Source of the DNA: Zestomonas insulae
Lineage (GTDB): Bacteria > Pseudomonadota > Gammaproteobacteria > Pseudomonadales > Pseudomonadaceae
Assembly (NCBI RefSeq): GCF_016901015.1
Contig: NZ_JAFEUP010000001.1
Coordinates: 124,001 to 188,000 of the forward strand
Length of the DNA: 64,000 nucleotides
Direction: 5' to 3'
The notes beneath the pieces are model-generated. The model was not told the DNA's origin, searched no databases, and was given only the letters and a program-made list of their open reading frames with translations. Below are positions 17,328 through 26,307 of the stretch, piece by piece. Every line of letters begins with the position of its first letter. Within the stretch, counting starts at the first letter, position 1. A program made the position numbers and the translations under genes.

Positions 17328-19775
17328 ATGTGTGCTGTCTGGTTGTTGATTCTGGTCGTCGGCGTTCTGCTGCTCGCCCATCGCCGCACCCCACCCTATC
17401 CCGCCCTGGGCATCGTCGCTGTCTACCTGCTGGCGATGGCGCTGTTCAGCACGGTGCCCGCCTGGCTGATGGTGATGCTCGGCGCGCTCTGGCTGCTCGT
17501 CGCCCTGCCGCTAGCGCTGCCGGAGCTGCGCCGCAAGCTGATTACCGCGCCACTGTTCAAGTGGTTCCAGCGCGTCCTGCCACCGATGTCGGAGACCGAG
17601 CGCGACGCCATTGAAGCCGGCACCGTGTGGTGGGACGGCGAGCTGTTCAGCGGTCGGCCGCACTGGAACACCCTGCTCGACTATCCCAAGGCGCGCCTGA
17701 GCGACGAGGAGCAGGCCTTCATCGACGGTCCGACCGAGCAGCTCTGCGCGATGGTCAGCGACTGGGAGATCGGCCAGCAGATGGACCTGCCGGAGCGCGC
17801 CTGGCAGTTCATCAAAGAACACGGCTTCTTCGCCCTGATCATCCCCAAGGAGTACGGCGGCAAGGGTTTCTCCGCCTACGCCCACTCGCAGGTGGCGATG
17901 AAGCTGGCGACCCGCAGCGGCGATCTGGCTTCGACGGTGATGGTGCCCAACTCGCTCGGCCCGGCCGAACTGCTGCTGCATTACGGCACCGAGGCGCAGC
18001 GCAATCACTATCTGCCACGCCTGGCGCGCGGCGACGACATCCCCTGCTTCGCCCTCACCGGCCCGCTGGCCGGTTCCGACGCCGGCGCCATGCCGGACAC
18101 CGGAATCATCTGCAAGGGCCAGTGGCAGGGCGCGGAAGTGCTCGGCCTGCGCCTCAACTGGGAGAAGCGCTACATCACCCTCGGCCCGGTCGCCACCCTG
18201 CTGGGGCTGGCGTTCAAGGCCTATGACCCCGACCATCTGCTCGGCGAGGAAGAAGACCTGGGCATCAGCCTGGCCCTGATCCCCACCGACACCCCCGGGG
18301 TAGAGATCGGCCGTCGTCACCTGCCGCTCGGTGCCGCATTCATGAACGGGCCGAACTCCGGCACGGACGTGTTCGTGCCGCTCGACTACCTGATCGGCGG
18401 CCAGGAATACCTGGGCAAGGGCTGGATGATGCTGATGAACTGCCTGTCGGTCGGCCGTTCGATTTCGCTGCCGGCAGTCGGCACCGGCGCGGCCAAGGCC
18501 ACCAGTCTGGTCACCGGCCAGTACGCGCGAGTCCGCGAGCAGTTCAACGTGCCTCTGAATGCCTTCGAGGGTATCCAGGAGGCCCTGGCGCGGATCGGCG
18601 GCAACGCCTGGCTGATGGACGCGGCGCGCATCCTCACCGCCAGCGCGGTCGACCTCGGCGAGAAACCCTCGGTGCTCTCGGCGATCCTCAAGTACCACCT
18701 GACCGAGCGCGGACGCGAGTGCATCGGCCACGCCATGGACGTGCACGGCGGCAAGGGCATCATCATGGGCCCGAACAACTACCTGGGCCGCTCCTGGCAG
18801 GGCGCGCCGATCTTCATCACCGTGGAAGGCGCGAACATCCTCTCGCGCAACCTGATGATCTTCGGCCAGGGGGCGATCCGCTGCCATCCGTACGTGCTCA
18901 AGGAAATGGCCCTGGTTGGGCGCGAGGATCACGACCAGGCGCTGGTCGAGTTCGACGATCTGCTGCTGCGCCACGTCGGCTTCGCTGTGAGCAACGCCGC
19001 CAGCAGCCTGCTGCTGGGCCTGACTTTCGGTGCGTTCGGTGAAGTCCCCGGCGACAACGTGAGCCGCCCGTACTTCCGTGCGCTGAACCGCCTGGCCGCC
19101 GCCTTCGCCCTCCTCGCCGACTTCAGCATGATGCTGCTCGGCGGTGAACTGAAACGCCGCGAACGCCTGTCGGCGCGGCTCGGCGACGCGCTCAGCCACC
19201 TGTACCTCGCCTCCGCCGCGCTAAAGCGTTACCACGACCTCGATTACCCCGAGTACCTGCGCCCCTCGCTGCACTGGGCGCTGGCGGAAAGCCTCGGCCA
19301 GGCGGAAGCCGCGCTCGACGGACTGCTGCGCAATTTCCCCAACCGCGTGTTCGGCTGCCTGCTGCGCGTGCTGGTGTTCCCCCTGGGCCGCCGCCACAAA
19401 GGCCCGTCGGATGCCCAGGACCGCGAGATTGCCGCCCTGCTCGGCCACAACAGCGGCGACCCGGCACTGGAGGCGCTGCTCGAAGGCTGCTATCGGCCCA
19501 CCGACCCGCAGGACCCGGTCGGCGCGCTGCAGCATGCCGTCGACCTATTGGAGGCCAGCCAGGCCGAGCGCAAGAAGCTCCACCAGGCGCTCAAGGCCGA
19601 GCAGTTCAACTCGACGGCGGGGCAACCCGAGCTGGACGCGGCGTTGGCCGCCGGCGTGCTCGACGACGCCGAAGTCAATCGCCTGCGCGCTGCGGAAATG
19701 GCACGCCGCGCGGTGATCGACGTCGACGACTTCGCCAAGGACGAGCTCAAGCTGAGTCGCGGCAAAGTCCGTTAG
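17328..19775 (+). CDS. fadE: acyl-CoA dehydrogenase FadE
   Basis: 815 residues, the length of E. coli FadE (814). ATG 17328 follows GGAGG by 7 bases. Two N-terminal hydrophobic segments (about 2-20 and 24-60) tether it to the inner membrane. The dehydrogenase core follows (KEYGGKGFSAYAHSQVA, CFALTGPLAGSDAGA, VHGGKGIIMGPNNYLGR) and then the FadE-specific C-terminal domain (about 600-815). It performs the first, FAD-dependent step of long/medium-chain beta-oxidation. It stands alone; the matching fadB/thiolase operon in this window is at 51.5-54.9 kb. Confidence 0.93.
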   Translation: MCAVWLLILVVGVLLLAHRRTPPYPALGIVAVYLLAMALFSTVPAWLMVMLGALWLLVALPLALPELRRKLITAPLFKWFQRVLPPMSETERDAIEAGTVWWDGELFSGRPHWNTLLDYPKARLSDEEQAFIDGPTEQLCAMVSDWEIGQQMDLPERAWQFIKEHGFFALIIPKEYGGKGFSAYAHSQVAMKLATRSGDLASTVMVPNSLGPAELLLHYGTEAQRNHYLPRLARGDDIPCFALTGPLAGSDAGAMPDTGIICKGQWQGAEVLGLRLNWEKRYITLGPVATLLGLAFKAYDPDHLLGEEEDLGISLALIPTDTPGVEIGRRHLPLGAAFMNGPNSGTDVFVPLDYLIGGQEYLGKGWMMLMNCLSVGRSISLPAVGTGAAKATSLVTGQYARVREQFNVPLNAFEGIQEALARIGGNAWLMDAARILTASAVDLGEKPSVLSAILKYHLTERGRECIGHAMDVHGGKGIIMGPNNYLGRSWQGAPIFITVEGANILSRNLMIFGQGAIRCHPYVLKEMALVGREDHDQALVEFDDLLLRHVGFAVSNAASSLLLGLTFGAFGEVPGDNVSRPYFRALNRLAAAFALLADFSMMLLGGELKRRERLSARLGDALSHLYLASAALKRYHDLDYPEYLRPSLHWALAESLGQAEAALDGLLRNFPNRVFGCLLRVLVFPLGRRHKGPSDAQDREIAALLGHNSGDPALEALLEGCYRPTDPQDPVGALQHAVDLLEASQAERKKLHQALKAEQFNSTAGQPELDAALAAGVLDDAEVNRLRAAEMARRAVIDVDDFAKDELKLSRGKVR

Positions 19776-19850
19776 CCGCCGCCACATGGACGACAGCGGG
19801 CGCGGGGAGTCTTATACTCCGCGCCCGTTTTCGCATTCAGGACCAGCGCC

Positions 19851-20261
19851 ATGGCCACCAACCACCTCGACCATCACCTCGCTCTGCTCAATCACCTGCG
19901 CGGCATCCTGGTCGCCCTGGGCGAAGCCGAGCAGGTGGAAGACGACACCCACGCCCTGTTCCTCGAGCGCTTCGACGAACTGCTGCGCGAGCTGCCGCAG
20001 AACCTCGAAGGCAACCTGTACCTGGGCCAGGAGCTGATCAGCCAGGTGTTCCACCGTTATCCGCAGATCGCCCACCTGGTACCGCGCGACCTGCTGTGGT
20101 TCTTCGGTGGCGACTGCCTGCACTTCATGCCTGACGAAGAGATCGAGCTGTTCCAGCGCCTCGACGAGCGCCGCTACGAAGCGGAAGAGAACGACGAACC
20201 GTTCGACTGGAACCTGGAGAAGCAGCTGCTGGCGATGCCCGCCGACAGCAGCAAGCACTGA
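19851..20261 (+). CDS. conserved hypothetical PA2816-like protein
   Basis: 136 residues, acidic, no membrane segment or signal peptide. It is Leu/Glu-rich and probably helical, with HLVPRDLLWFFGGDCLHFMPDEEIELFQRLDERR as the most conserved-looking stretch. A TATACT -10-like element lies in a GC hairpin (GCGGGGAGT/ACTCCGCG, 19801-19823) 30-50 bp upstream, and the gene ends in a strong terminator, so it is a single transcription unit. Position between fadE and the tRNA cluster matches PAO1 from memory. Function not recognised. Confidence 0.8.
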   Translation: MATNHLDHHLALLNHLRGILVALGEAEQVEDDTHALFLERFDELLRELPQNLEGNLYLGQELISQVFHRYPQIAHLVPRDLLWFFGGDCLHFMPDEEIELFQRLDERRYEAEENDEPFDWNLEKQLLAMPADSSKH

Positions 20262-20265
20262 ACAC

Positions 20266-20301
20266 GCAAAAGGCCCGCGCGGCATAGCCGGCGGGCCTTT
20301 T
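20266..20301 (+). terminator. rho-independent terminator
   Basis: AAAAGGCCCGC ... GCGGGCCTTTT stem-loop directly after the PA2816-like gene. Confidence 0.85.
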
Positions 20302-20323
20302 GACTGACTGCGTCTGGCGCAGA

Positions 20324-20357
20324 AACGAAAACGCCGCTCGATGAGCGGCGTTTTCGT
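20324..20357 (-). terminator. terminator of the tRNA-Glu/Gly operon
   Basis: AACGAAAACGCCGCTC-GATGAGCGGCGTTTTCGTT is a near-perfect bidirectional hairpin just beyond the last tRNA on the minus strand. Confidence 0.85.
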
Positions 20358-20362
20358 TTATT

Positions 20363-20438
<76 letters not shown>

Positions 20439-20453
20439 ATACAACTTTGAAAT

Positions 20454-20529
20454 TGGCGTCCCCTAGGGGACTCGAACCCCTGTTACCGCCGTGAAAGGGC
20501 GGTGTCCTAGGCCACTAGACGAAGGGGAC
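20454..20529 (-). tRNA. gltT: tRNA-Glu (UUC)
   Basis: 76 nt cloverleaf with encoded CCA. Anticodon loop CTTTCAC gives UUC. Identical to the copy at 20652. Confidence 0.97.
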
Positions 20530-20560
20530 AAACAACACCACAGGCATTGTTCGGTAAAAC

Positions 20561-20636
<76 letters not shown>

Positions 20637-20651
20637 ATACAACTTGGAAAA

Positions 20652-20727
20652 TGGCGTCCCCTAGGGGACTCGAACCCCTGTTACCGCCGTGAAAGGGCGG
20701 TGTCCTAGGCCACTAGACGAAGGGGAC
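20652..20727 (-). tRNA. gltT: tRNA-Glu (UUC), first in the operon
   Basis: Same 76 nt sequence as 20454-20529. It is the promoter-proximal gene of the Glu-Gly-Glu-Gly array. Confidence 0.97.
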
Positions 20728-20809
20728 GCGGCCCGGAACTTACAACAGCTAAAACGCCTGCTTCCGGCTTTCAGTTTTTGCCTTGCGGCTTGCGCTGAAA
20801 GTGGCGCGC

Positions 20810-20838
20810 ATTCTATGGAGCCTTTGAAACCTCGTCAA
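20810..20838 (-). promoter_or_regulatory. sigma-70 promoter of the tRNA array
   Basis: On the minus strand TTGACG, a 17-base spacer, then TAGAAT, followed by a GC-rich discriminator (GCGCGCC) typical of stringently controlled stable-RNA genes. An A/T-rich UP-like stretch lies at 20845-20870. The leader is about 75 nt. Confidence 0.8.
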
Positions 20839-20936
20839 CCCTCATTCAAAATATTTTTAAAATCAACGACTTCAGGGCAAAAAGAGCACCCCCACTAGGA
20901 CTGCCGCGAGCAACACTCTACACTCGCGAAAAAACA

Positions 20937-21719
20937 ATGAGAGGTGTCAAGGTGTCTCCGCTCGTTATCACTTTGTTGATCGTGGGTGGCATCGCCATCC
21001 TCATTGTCATCGGCTATATCAACCACATGCTCGAGAACCGCAATCTGGAGCGTGCCCGCCAGAAAGCCGAGTTCACCGACCGTGTGCGGCGCAGCCGCGA
21101 CATCTCCGAAGCCCTTCCCGGCCAGTACATGACGCCGCGACTGAAACTGCTGCTGGCCAAGCTGCAGCTGCAGAGCTGTGAGCGCCTGCTGCCACTGGAT
21201 AAGCACAACGCCGCTCTCAAGGAACAGATGGAGGAGCTGCGCGGGCAAATCGCCCAGGGCGAATCCATCCCGGTCAGCAATACCCCGCAGAAGATCCTCA
21301 GCGACGCCAAGGCCAAGGACATCCGCTACCAGCTGGAAAGCCTGCACGGCCAGATCGGCCGCGCCGCCAAGGAGGGCGCCCTGCCCGCCCAGGACGCCAA
21401 GTACTGGAATCAGGAAATCCGCCGCATGCTGATCACCACCAACGTCGAGCTGTTCTCCAACCTGGGGCATCTGGCGTTGCAGCAGAATCAGCCGGGCCAG
21501 GCGCGCCTGGCTTTCGAGCGCGGCGTGCAGTATCTGCGCAAGCTGCCGGACCCTACCCCCTACGAAACCGAACTGCAGCGCCTGGAAATGCAGCTGGCGC
21601 GCGCCAACGCGATGGTGCTCGACACCGGCAAACCCGCCGCGGACGACACCAATGAGTTGACCGACGGTCTCAAGTCGCTGGACAGCGACGATTGGAAGAA
21701 GAAGCAGATCTACGACTGA
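20937..21719 (+). CDS. inner-membrane anchored coiled-coil protein, PA2820-like
   Basis: 260 residues. A single N-terminal membrane span (about 7-28, VSPLVITLLIVGGIAILIVIGY) is followed by a long Arg/Lys/Gln-rich helical region (about 35-240) with coiled-coil character and tetratricopeptide-like GQARLAFERGVQYLRKL. ATG 20937 is used, but GTG five codons later (20952) has the better Shine-Dalgarno (AGAGGTG). It is followed 30 bp later by a GST gene. Function not recognised. Confidence 0.8.
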   Translation: MRGVKVSPLVITLLIVGGIAILIVIGYINHMLENRNLERARQKAEFTDRVRRSRDISEALPGQYMTPRLKLLLAKLQLQSCERLLPLDKHNAALKEQMEELRGQIAQGESIPVSNTPQKILSDAKAKDIRYQLESLHGQIGRAAKEGALPAQDAKYWNQEIRRMLITTNVELFSNLGHLALQQNQPGQARLAFERGVQYLRKLPDPTPYETELQRLEMQLARANAMVLDTGKPAADDTNELTDGLKSLDSDDWKKKQIYD

Positions 21720-21749
21720 TCGCCCGCCTCCCGCACAGGAACCCACGAC

Positions 21750-22427
21750 ATGACCCTCACCGTCTACGGCGCGCCACTCTCCCCGTTCGTCCGCAAGCTG
21801 CGCCTGTGCCTCGCCGAGAAAGGCCTCGCCTATCAGCATGAGATGACCATGCCTGGCGAAAAAGCCGACTGGTTTCGCGACATGAGCCCACTGGGGCGCA
21901 TCCCTGCGCTGCGCGACGGCGATTTCACCCTCGCCGACTCCAGCGTCATCTGCCAGTACCTGGAAGCCCAGTATCCCGAAAGCACACCGCTGTACGGCCG
22001 AGATGCCCAGGAAACAGCGCGGATTCGCTGGCTGGAAAAATACGCCGACTACGAACTGGGGCCCCTGGCGACCTTCTGCGTGTTCCGCAATCGCATCGTC
22101 AAGCCGACCTTGGGGCAGAGCTGCGACGAGCAGATCGTGCAAACTGCCTTGCACGAGAAGCTGCCACCGCATTTCGACTACCTGGAGAAGACCCTGGGCC
22201 AGGCCGAGTATTTCGTCGGCAACCGCCTGAGCATCGCCGACCTGGCCATCGCCTGTCAGCTGATCAACATGGCGCATGGCGGCGAGCGCCTGGATGCACA
22301 GCGCTGGCCGGCCCTGGCCGCCCTGGTCGCGCGCATCGAGCAGCGCGACAGCGTGCAGAACCTGCTACCCGGCGAGCAGGCGACGGTCGCCAAGATTCGC
22401 AGCAAGTTCCTCAGCACCGCCCCATGA
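21750..22427 (+). CDS. glutathione S-transferase family protein
   Basis: 225 residues. N-terminal thioredoxin-like domain with GAPLSPFVRKLRLCLAEKGL and ADSSVICQYLEAQYP (the ESxxI equivalent), then a helical domain with FVGNRLSIADLAIAC carrying the N-capping box (S/D). Active site probably Ser/Tyr near SPFVRK. It is downstream of the coiled-coil protein, probably in the same operon, and ends in a terminator. The substrate is unknown. Confidence 0.9.
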   Translation: MTLTVYGAPLSPFVRKLRLCLAEKGLAYQHEMTMPGEKADWFRDMSPLGRIPALRDGDFTLADSSVICQYLEAQYPESTPLYGRDAQETARIRWLEKYADYELGPLATFCVFRNRIVKPTLGQSCDEQIVQTALHEKLPPHFDYLEKTLGQAEYFVGNRLSIADLAIACQLINMAHGGERLDAQRWPALAALVARIEQRDSVQNLLPGEQATVAKIRSKFLSTAP

Positions 22428-22457
22428 AAAAAGCCCGGTATTTGCCGGGCTTCTTCT
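22426..22457. terminator. bidirectional rho-independent terminator
   Basis: AAAAAAGCCCGG-TATTTG-CCGGGCTTCTTCTT between the convergent GST and ATPase genes. Confidence 0.85.
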
Positions 22458-22467
22458 TGCAGGCCAA

Positions 22468-23358
22468 TCAGGCGCCGGGTTCGAGCAGTTTCAGCCCCAC
22501 CCAATAGCGGGCGAACTGGTAGGCACAGCGACCGTTGCGGTTGCCGCGCCCCAGCGCCCAGCGAATCGCCTCCTTCTCCAGCGCCTCGTCCCACGCCCAA
22601 CGCAGGCCGGTCGGCGCAGCCAGCACGCCGACCCAGTGGCGCACCACGTCAAGGAAGTGCTCCTGGCTGAACGGATAGAACGACAGCCAAAGCCCGAAGC
22701 GATCGGACAGCGCGATCTTGTCCTCCACCGCCTCATTGGGATGCAGCTCGCCGTCGACCATCTGCCAGTTCTCGTTGTCGCTCTGCTTTTCCGGCACCAG
22801 GTGGCGACGGTTGGAGGTGGCATACAGCAGCACGTTGTCCGGCGCGCGCTCCAGCGAGCCGTCGAGCACGCTCTTCAGGACCCGGTAGTCGCCCTCGCCC
22901 GCCTCAAACGACAGGTCATCGCAGAACAGCACGAAGCGCTGCGGCAGCTTGGCCAGTTGCTCGACGACCCGCGGCAGGTCGGCCAGATGATCCCGCTCGA
23001 TCTCGATTAGGCGCAGGCCGGCACCGGCATGCTCGGCCAGCAACGCGCGGACCAGCGACGACTTGCCGGTACCGCGCGCGCCCCAAAGCAGGGCGTGGTT
23101 GGCGGGCAGGCCATCGACGAACTGGCGGGTATTGCGCGCCAGCTGGTCGCGCTGCCGATCGACGCCAAGCAGGTCGTCGAGGCGCATGTCGAGGCTGACC
23201 TGCAGCGGCTGCAGATAGCCGTTGTGGCCCTCGCGATGCCAGCGCGCCGCCAGACACTCGCGCCAGTCGATGGCCACGCGCAGGCTCGGCAACAAGGGTT
23301 CCAGACGAGCCAGGACGGCCTCGGCACGATCAAGAAAGGTAGTCCAGCGGGCGTCCAC
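22468..23358 (-). CDS. DUF815-family AAA+ ATPase
   Basis: 296 residues. The GTG start at 23358 is favoured by AGGAG 7 bases upstream and by the loss of low-similarity sequence before it. Walker A GARGTGKSSL (near 97-106), Walker B FVLFCDDLSFE, a sensor-1-like VLLYATSNRRHL and an arginine-rich sensor-2 region near the C-terminus place it in the AAA+ clade. DUF815 proteins are widespread single-domain ATPases of unknown role. It is convergent with the GST gene. Confidence 0.87.
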   Translation of the reverse strand: MDARWTTFLDRAEAVLARLEPLLPSLRVAIDWRECLAARWHREGHNGYLQPLQVSLDMRLDDLLGVDRQRDQLARNTRQFVDGLPANHALLWGARGTGKSSLVRALLAEHAGAGLRLIEIERDHLADLPRVVEQLAKLPQRFVLFCDDLSFEAGEGDYRVLKSVLDGSLERAPDNVLLYATSNRRHLVPEKQSDNENWQMVDGELHPNEAVEDKIALSDRFGLWLSFYPFSQEHFLDVVRHWVGVLAAPTGLRWAWDEALEKEAIRWALGRGNRNGRCAYQFARYWVGLKLLEPGA

Positions 23359-23451
23359 GGTGCGCTCCTGATAACTCGAATGGGCGGGCGAGCGCCGATT
23401 ATGCCAGCGCAGGCGCACGGGACAACCCGCACTCCACGCCAACGCCGCGCT

Positions 23452-23919
23452 CTAGGACGCAGCCAACAAACGATCGAGCAACGTGCCCAGTTGACTGCGT
23501 AAGCCGCGCAGCTCTTCGAGGCCGACGCTGCTGTCGCACAGCAGACGGGCCTTGAGCGGCGGCACCCGATCACGCAGCGCCGCTCCCACCTCACTCAAAT
23601 GCAGGTGCACCTCTCGCTCGTCGTGCACTGCACGGCGCCGCTCGACCAGGCCGAGCTGCTGCAGGCGCTTGAGCAACGGCGTGAGAGTTCCCGAATCGAG
23701 CTGCAGGCGTTCGCCCAGCGCCTTCACCGTCGGCTGGGCCGGCGGCACATCGCGCCACTCCCACAGCACCAGCATCGCCAGGTACTGCGGGTAGGTCAGC
23801 CCGAGGGCTTCGAGCATCGGCTTGTAACCACGGATCACCGCGCGCGAGGCAGCGTACAGCTTGAAACACAGCTGTTCGTCGAGCTGCAGCGAGGTCAGTT
23901 CCGCCGGCAGATCGCTCAT
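23452..23919 (-). CDS. ospR: MarR-family peroxide-sensing repressor OspR
   Basis: 155 residues, winged helix with QLDSGTLTPLLKRLQQLGLVERRR as recognition region. C18 (DEQLCFKLYAASRAVIRGYKP) matches the reactive Cys of the OhrR/OspR family and C128 the resolving Cys; P. aeruginosa OspR uses C24 and C134, the same 110-residue spacing (from memory). It overlaps the gpx stop by 4 bases, so repressor and target are one operon. It is distinct from the second family member, ohrR at 44.1 kb. Confidence in the name rests on the gpx linkage. Confidence 0.88.
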   Translation of the reverse strand: MSDLPAELTSLQLDEQLCFKLYAASRAVIRGYKPMLEALGLTYPQYLAMLVLWEWRDVPPAQPTVKALGERLQLDSGTLTPLLKRLQQLGLVERRRAVHDEREVHLHLSEVGAALRDRVPPLKARLLCDSSVGLEELRGLRSQLGTLLDRLLAAS

Positions 23920-24401
23920 TTCAGCAGCGCTTCGATCTCGGCGTGCAGCGCTTCCGGCTTGGTGGTCGGCGCGAAACGCTTGATCTCACGGCCTTCGGCG
24001 TCGAGCAGGAACTTGGTGAAGTTCCACTTGATCGCCTGGCTGCCGAGCAGGCCGGGGGCGCGTTTCTTCAACTGCACGTACAGCGGGTGGGCGTTGGCGC
24101 CGTTGACGTCGATCTTCTTGAACAGCGGGAAGCTCACCCCGAAGTTCAGTTCGCAGAACTGACTGATCGCCCCCTCGTCACCCGGCTCCTGCTTGCCAAA
24201 CTGATTGCACGGAAAGCCGAGCACCACCAGGCCCTTGTCCTTGTACTCCTGCCACAGGCTTTCCAGCCCCTCGTACTGCGGAGTGAAGCCGCATTTGCTC
24301 GCGGTGTTGACCACCAGCAGCGCCTTGGCGCCAAAGTCGCCGAGGGTTTTCTGTTCGCCCTTGATGGTGGCGCACGGGATATCGAGAAGCGACGCGCTCA
24401 T
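23916..24401 (-). CDS. gpx: thioredoxin-dependent/glutathione peroxidase
   Basis: 161 residues. The peroxidatic residue is C37 in NTASKCGFTPQY (TGC codon, not selenocysteine); the catalytic Gln is in FPCNQFGKQEPG and the Trp in IKWNFTKFL. A further Cys in QFCELNFGV sits where thioredoxin-using homologues carry the resolving Cys. It is cytoplasmic and reduces H2O2 and organic peroxides. It is the first gene of the gpx-ospR operon, with a palindrome 43 bp upstream of the start. Confidence 0.92.
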   Translation of the reverse strand: MSASLLDIPCATIKGEQKTLGDFGAKALLVVNTASKCGFTPQYEGLESLWQEYKDKGLVVLGFPCNQFGKQEPGDEGAISQFCELNFGVSFPLFKKIDVNGANAHPLYVQLKKRAPGLLGSQAIKWNFTKFLLDAEGREIKRFAPTTKPEALHAEIEALLK

Positions 24402-24443
24402 GAATGCAGGTCCTGATTGGTGAAGGAGCCAACAAAATAGCCA

Positions 24444-24456
24444 GCAATTAAATTGC
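24444..24456. promoter_or_regulatory. candidate OspR operator
   Basis: A perfect 13-base odd palindrome, GCAATTAAATTGC, centred about 49 bp upstream of the gpx start codon, where a repressor of the gpx-ospR operon would bind. The AT-rich CAATT core resembles known OhrR-family boxes. Confidence 0.5.
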
Positions 24457-24474
24457 ACACAATCTTTTTCATCA

Positions 24475-24503
24475 AGAAAAAGGCCCGCCACCCGGGCGAG
24501 CCC
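24475..24503 (-). terminator. terminator of msrB
   Basis: On the minus strand GGCTCGCC-CGGGT-GGCGGGCC followed by TTTTTCTT, directly after the msrB stop. Confidence 0.75.
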
Positions 24504-24507
24504 TTGC

Positions 24508-24903
24508 TCAGGCCTTCGGCACGAGCTTCAGCGACGCCGAATTGATGCAGTAGCGCAGGCCGGTCGGCGCCGGGCCGTCCGGGAACACATGCCCCAGGTG
24601 CGCGTCGCACTTGGCGCACTTCACCTCGATACGGTGCATGCCGTGACTGAAGTCTTCCTTGCTGGCGATCGCCTGCTCGGACACCGGCTGGAAATAGCTC
24701 GGCCAGCCGCTGCCGGAATCGTATTTGGCGTCGGAATCGAACAGTGCCGTCGCGCAGCAGGCACAGTGGTAAATGCCGGGGGTTTTCGTCGCGTAATACT
24801 CGCCGGTGAACGCGCGCTCCGTACCGCCCAGACGGCAGACATGGAATTGCGTGTCGGACAGTTCGTCACGCCATTCTTCCAGGGGTTTTTCGAGCTTTTC
24901 CAT
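24508..24903 (-). CDS. msrB: peptide-methionine (R)-S-oxide reductase MsrB
   Basis: 131 residues, full length. The structural zinc is held by CACC (near 47-50) and CAKC (near 95-98); the catalytic Cys lies in [11 protein letters not shown] near the C-terminus. SGSGWPSYF and GHVFPDGP are the family signatures. It repairs the R epimer of methionine sulfoxide in cytoplasmic proteins. It is upstream of gpx-ospR but has its own terminator, and it is divergent from the aminotransferase gene. Confidence 0.95.
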   Translation of the reverse strand: MEKLEKPLEEWRDELSDTQFHVCRLGGTERAFTGEYYATKTPGIYHCACCATALFDSDAKYDSGSGWPSYFQPVSEQAIASKEDFSHGMHRIEVKCAKCDAHLGHVFPDGPAPTGLRYCINSASLKLVPKA

Positions 24904-25079
24904 TGGCTTACCTCATGATCAAAAAAGCCAGCCGGTACCTTTTCCATGCCCCGGCCCGCACGTATGATTGCCGCACTCTTAAGCCGCCAGTCTGTCACCC
25001 GCGTTACAGGCTGCCAAGCCGCCTCCAGCTGACTCTTTACCAGCCATTTCTGCGGCGTTCGTTCATTCAGGACTCTCCT

Positions 25080-26291
25080 ATGCAGGTCAGCAAATCCAAC
25101 AAGCTCGCCAACGTCTGCTACGACATCCGCGGCCCGGTGCTCAAACACGCCAAGCGCCTGGAAGAAGAAGGTCAACGCATTCTCAAGCTGAACATCGGCA
25201 ACCCGGCGCCGTTCGGCTTCGAAGCGCCCGACGAGATTCTCCAGGACGTGATCCGCAACCTGCCGACCGCGCAGGGCTACAGCGACTCCAAGGGCCTGTT
25301 CAGCGCGCGCAAGGCGGTGATGCAGTACTACCAGCAGAAGCAGGTGGAAGGCGTCGGCATCGAGGACATCTACCTCGGTAACGGAGTGTCCGAGCTGATC
25401 GTGATGGCCATGCAGGCGCTGCTCAACAACGGCGACGAGGTGCTGATCCCCGCCCCGGACTACCCGCTGTGGACCGCCGCGGTGGCGCTGGCCGGCGGCA
25501 AGCCGGTGCACTACCTGTGCGACGAGCAGGCCGGCTGGTTCCCGGACATCGCCGACATGAAGGCGAAGATCACCAGCAACACCAAGGCGCTGGTACTGAT
25601 CAACCCGAACAACCCGACCGGCGCGGTGTACTCCAAGGAAGTGCTGCTGGATATCGTCGAACTGGCGCGCCAGCACAACCTGGTGGTGTTCTCCGACGAG
25701 ATCTACGACAAGATCCTCTACGACGAAGCCCAGCACATCTCCACCGCCTCGCTGGCCCCGGACGTGCTGTGCCTGACCTTCAACGGGCTGTCCAAGTCCT
25801 ACCGGGTCGCCGGCTTCCGCTCCGGCTGGGTGGCGATCTCCGGGCCGAAGCACAAGGCGCAGAGCTACATCGAAGGCCTGGATATCCTCGCCAACATGCG
25901 CCTGTGCGCCAACGTGCCAAGCCAGCATGCAATCCAGACCGCGCTCGGCGGCTACCAGAGCATCAATGACCTGGTGCTGCCCAACGGCCGCCTGCTCGAG
26001 CAGCGCAACCGCGCCTGGGAACTGCTCAACGACATCCCTGGGGTCAGCTGCGTCAAGCCGATGGGCGCGCTGTACGCCTTCCCGAAGATCGACCCGAAGG
26101 TCTGCCCGATCCACAACGACGAGAAATTCGTCCTCGACCTGCTGCTCTCCGAGAAGCTGCTGGTTGTCCAGGGCACAGCATTCAACTGGCCGTGGCCGGA
26201 CCACTTCCGCGTGGTCACCCTGCCGCGCGTCGACGACCTCGAGCAGGCCATCGGGCGCATCGGCAACTTCCTCAAGACCTACAGCCAGTAA
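25080..26291 (+). CDS. alaA: pyridoxal-phosphate aminotransferase, AlaA-like
   Basis: 403 residues, fold type I class I/II. ATG 25080 opens MQVSKSNKLANVCYDIRGPV, the usual AlaA beginning. LNIGNPAPFGFEAPDEI, YSDSKGLFSAR, NPNNPTGAVY and the PLP lysine in SKSYRVAGFRSGW are present. AlaA makes alanine from pyruvate and glutamate. The downstream small gene starts 16 bp after its stop. Confidence 0.9.
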   Translation: MQVSKSNKLANVCYDIRGPVLKHAKRLEEEGQRILKLNIGNPAPFGFEAPDEILQDVIRNLPTAQGYSDSKGLFSARKAVMQYYQQKQVEGVGIEDIYLGNGVSELIVMAMQALLNNGDEVLIPAPDYPLWTAAVALAGGKPVHYLCDEQAGWFPDIADMKAKITSNTKALVLINPNNPTGAVYSKEVLLDIVELARQHNLVVFSDEIYDKILYDEAQHISTASLAPDVLCLTFNGLSKSYRVAGFRSGWVAISGPKHKAQSYIEGLDILANMRLCANVPSQHAIQTALGGYQSINDLVLPNGRLLEQRNRAWELLNDIPGVSCVKPMGALYAFPKIDPKVCPIHNDEKFVLDLLLSEKLLVVQGTAFNWPWPDHFRVVTLPRVDDLEQAIGRIGNFLKTYSQ

Positions 26292-26307
26292 TCGCGACGG
26301 CGCCCGC

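Noticed and set aside
20689..20898. 69-codon frame over tRNA-Glu and its promoter
   Set aside because: It lies on top of a tRNA gene and its promoter on the other strand.
23916..24401. Selenocysteine in the glutathione peroxidase
   Set aside because: The peroxidatic codon is TGC (Cys37); there is no in-frame TGA.
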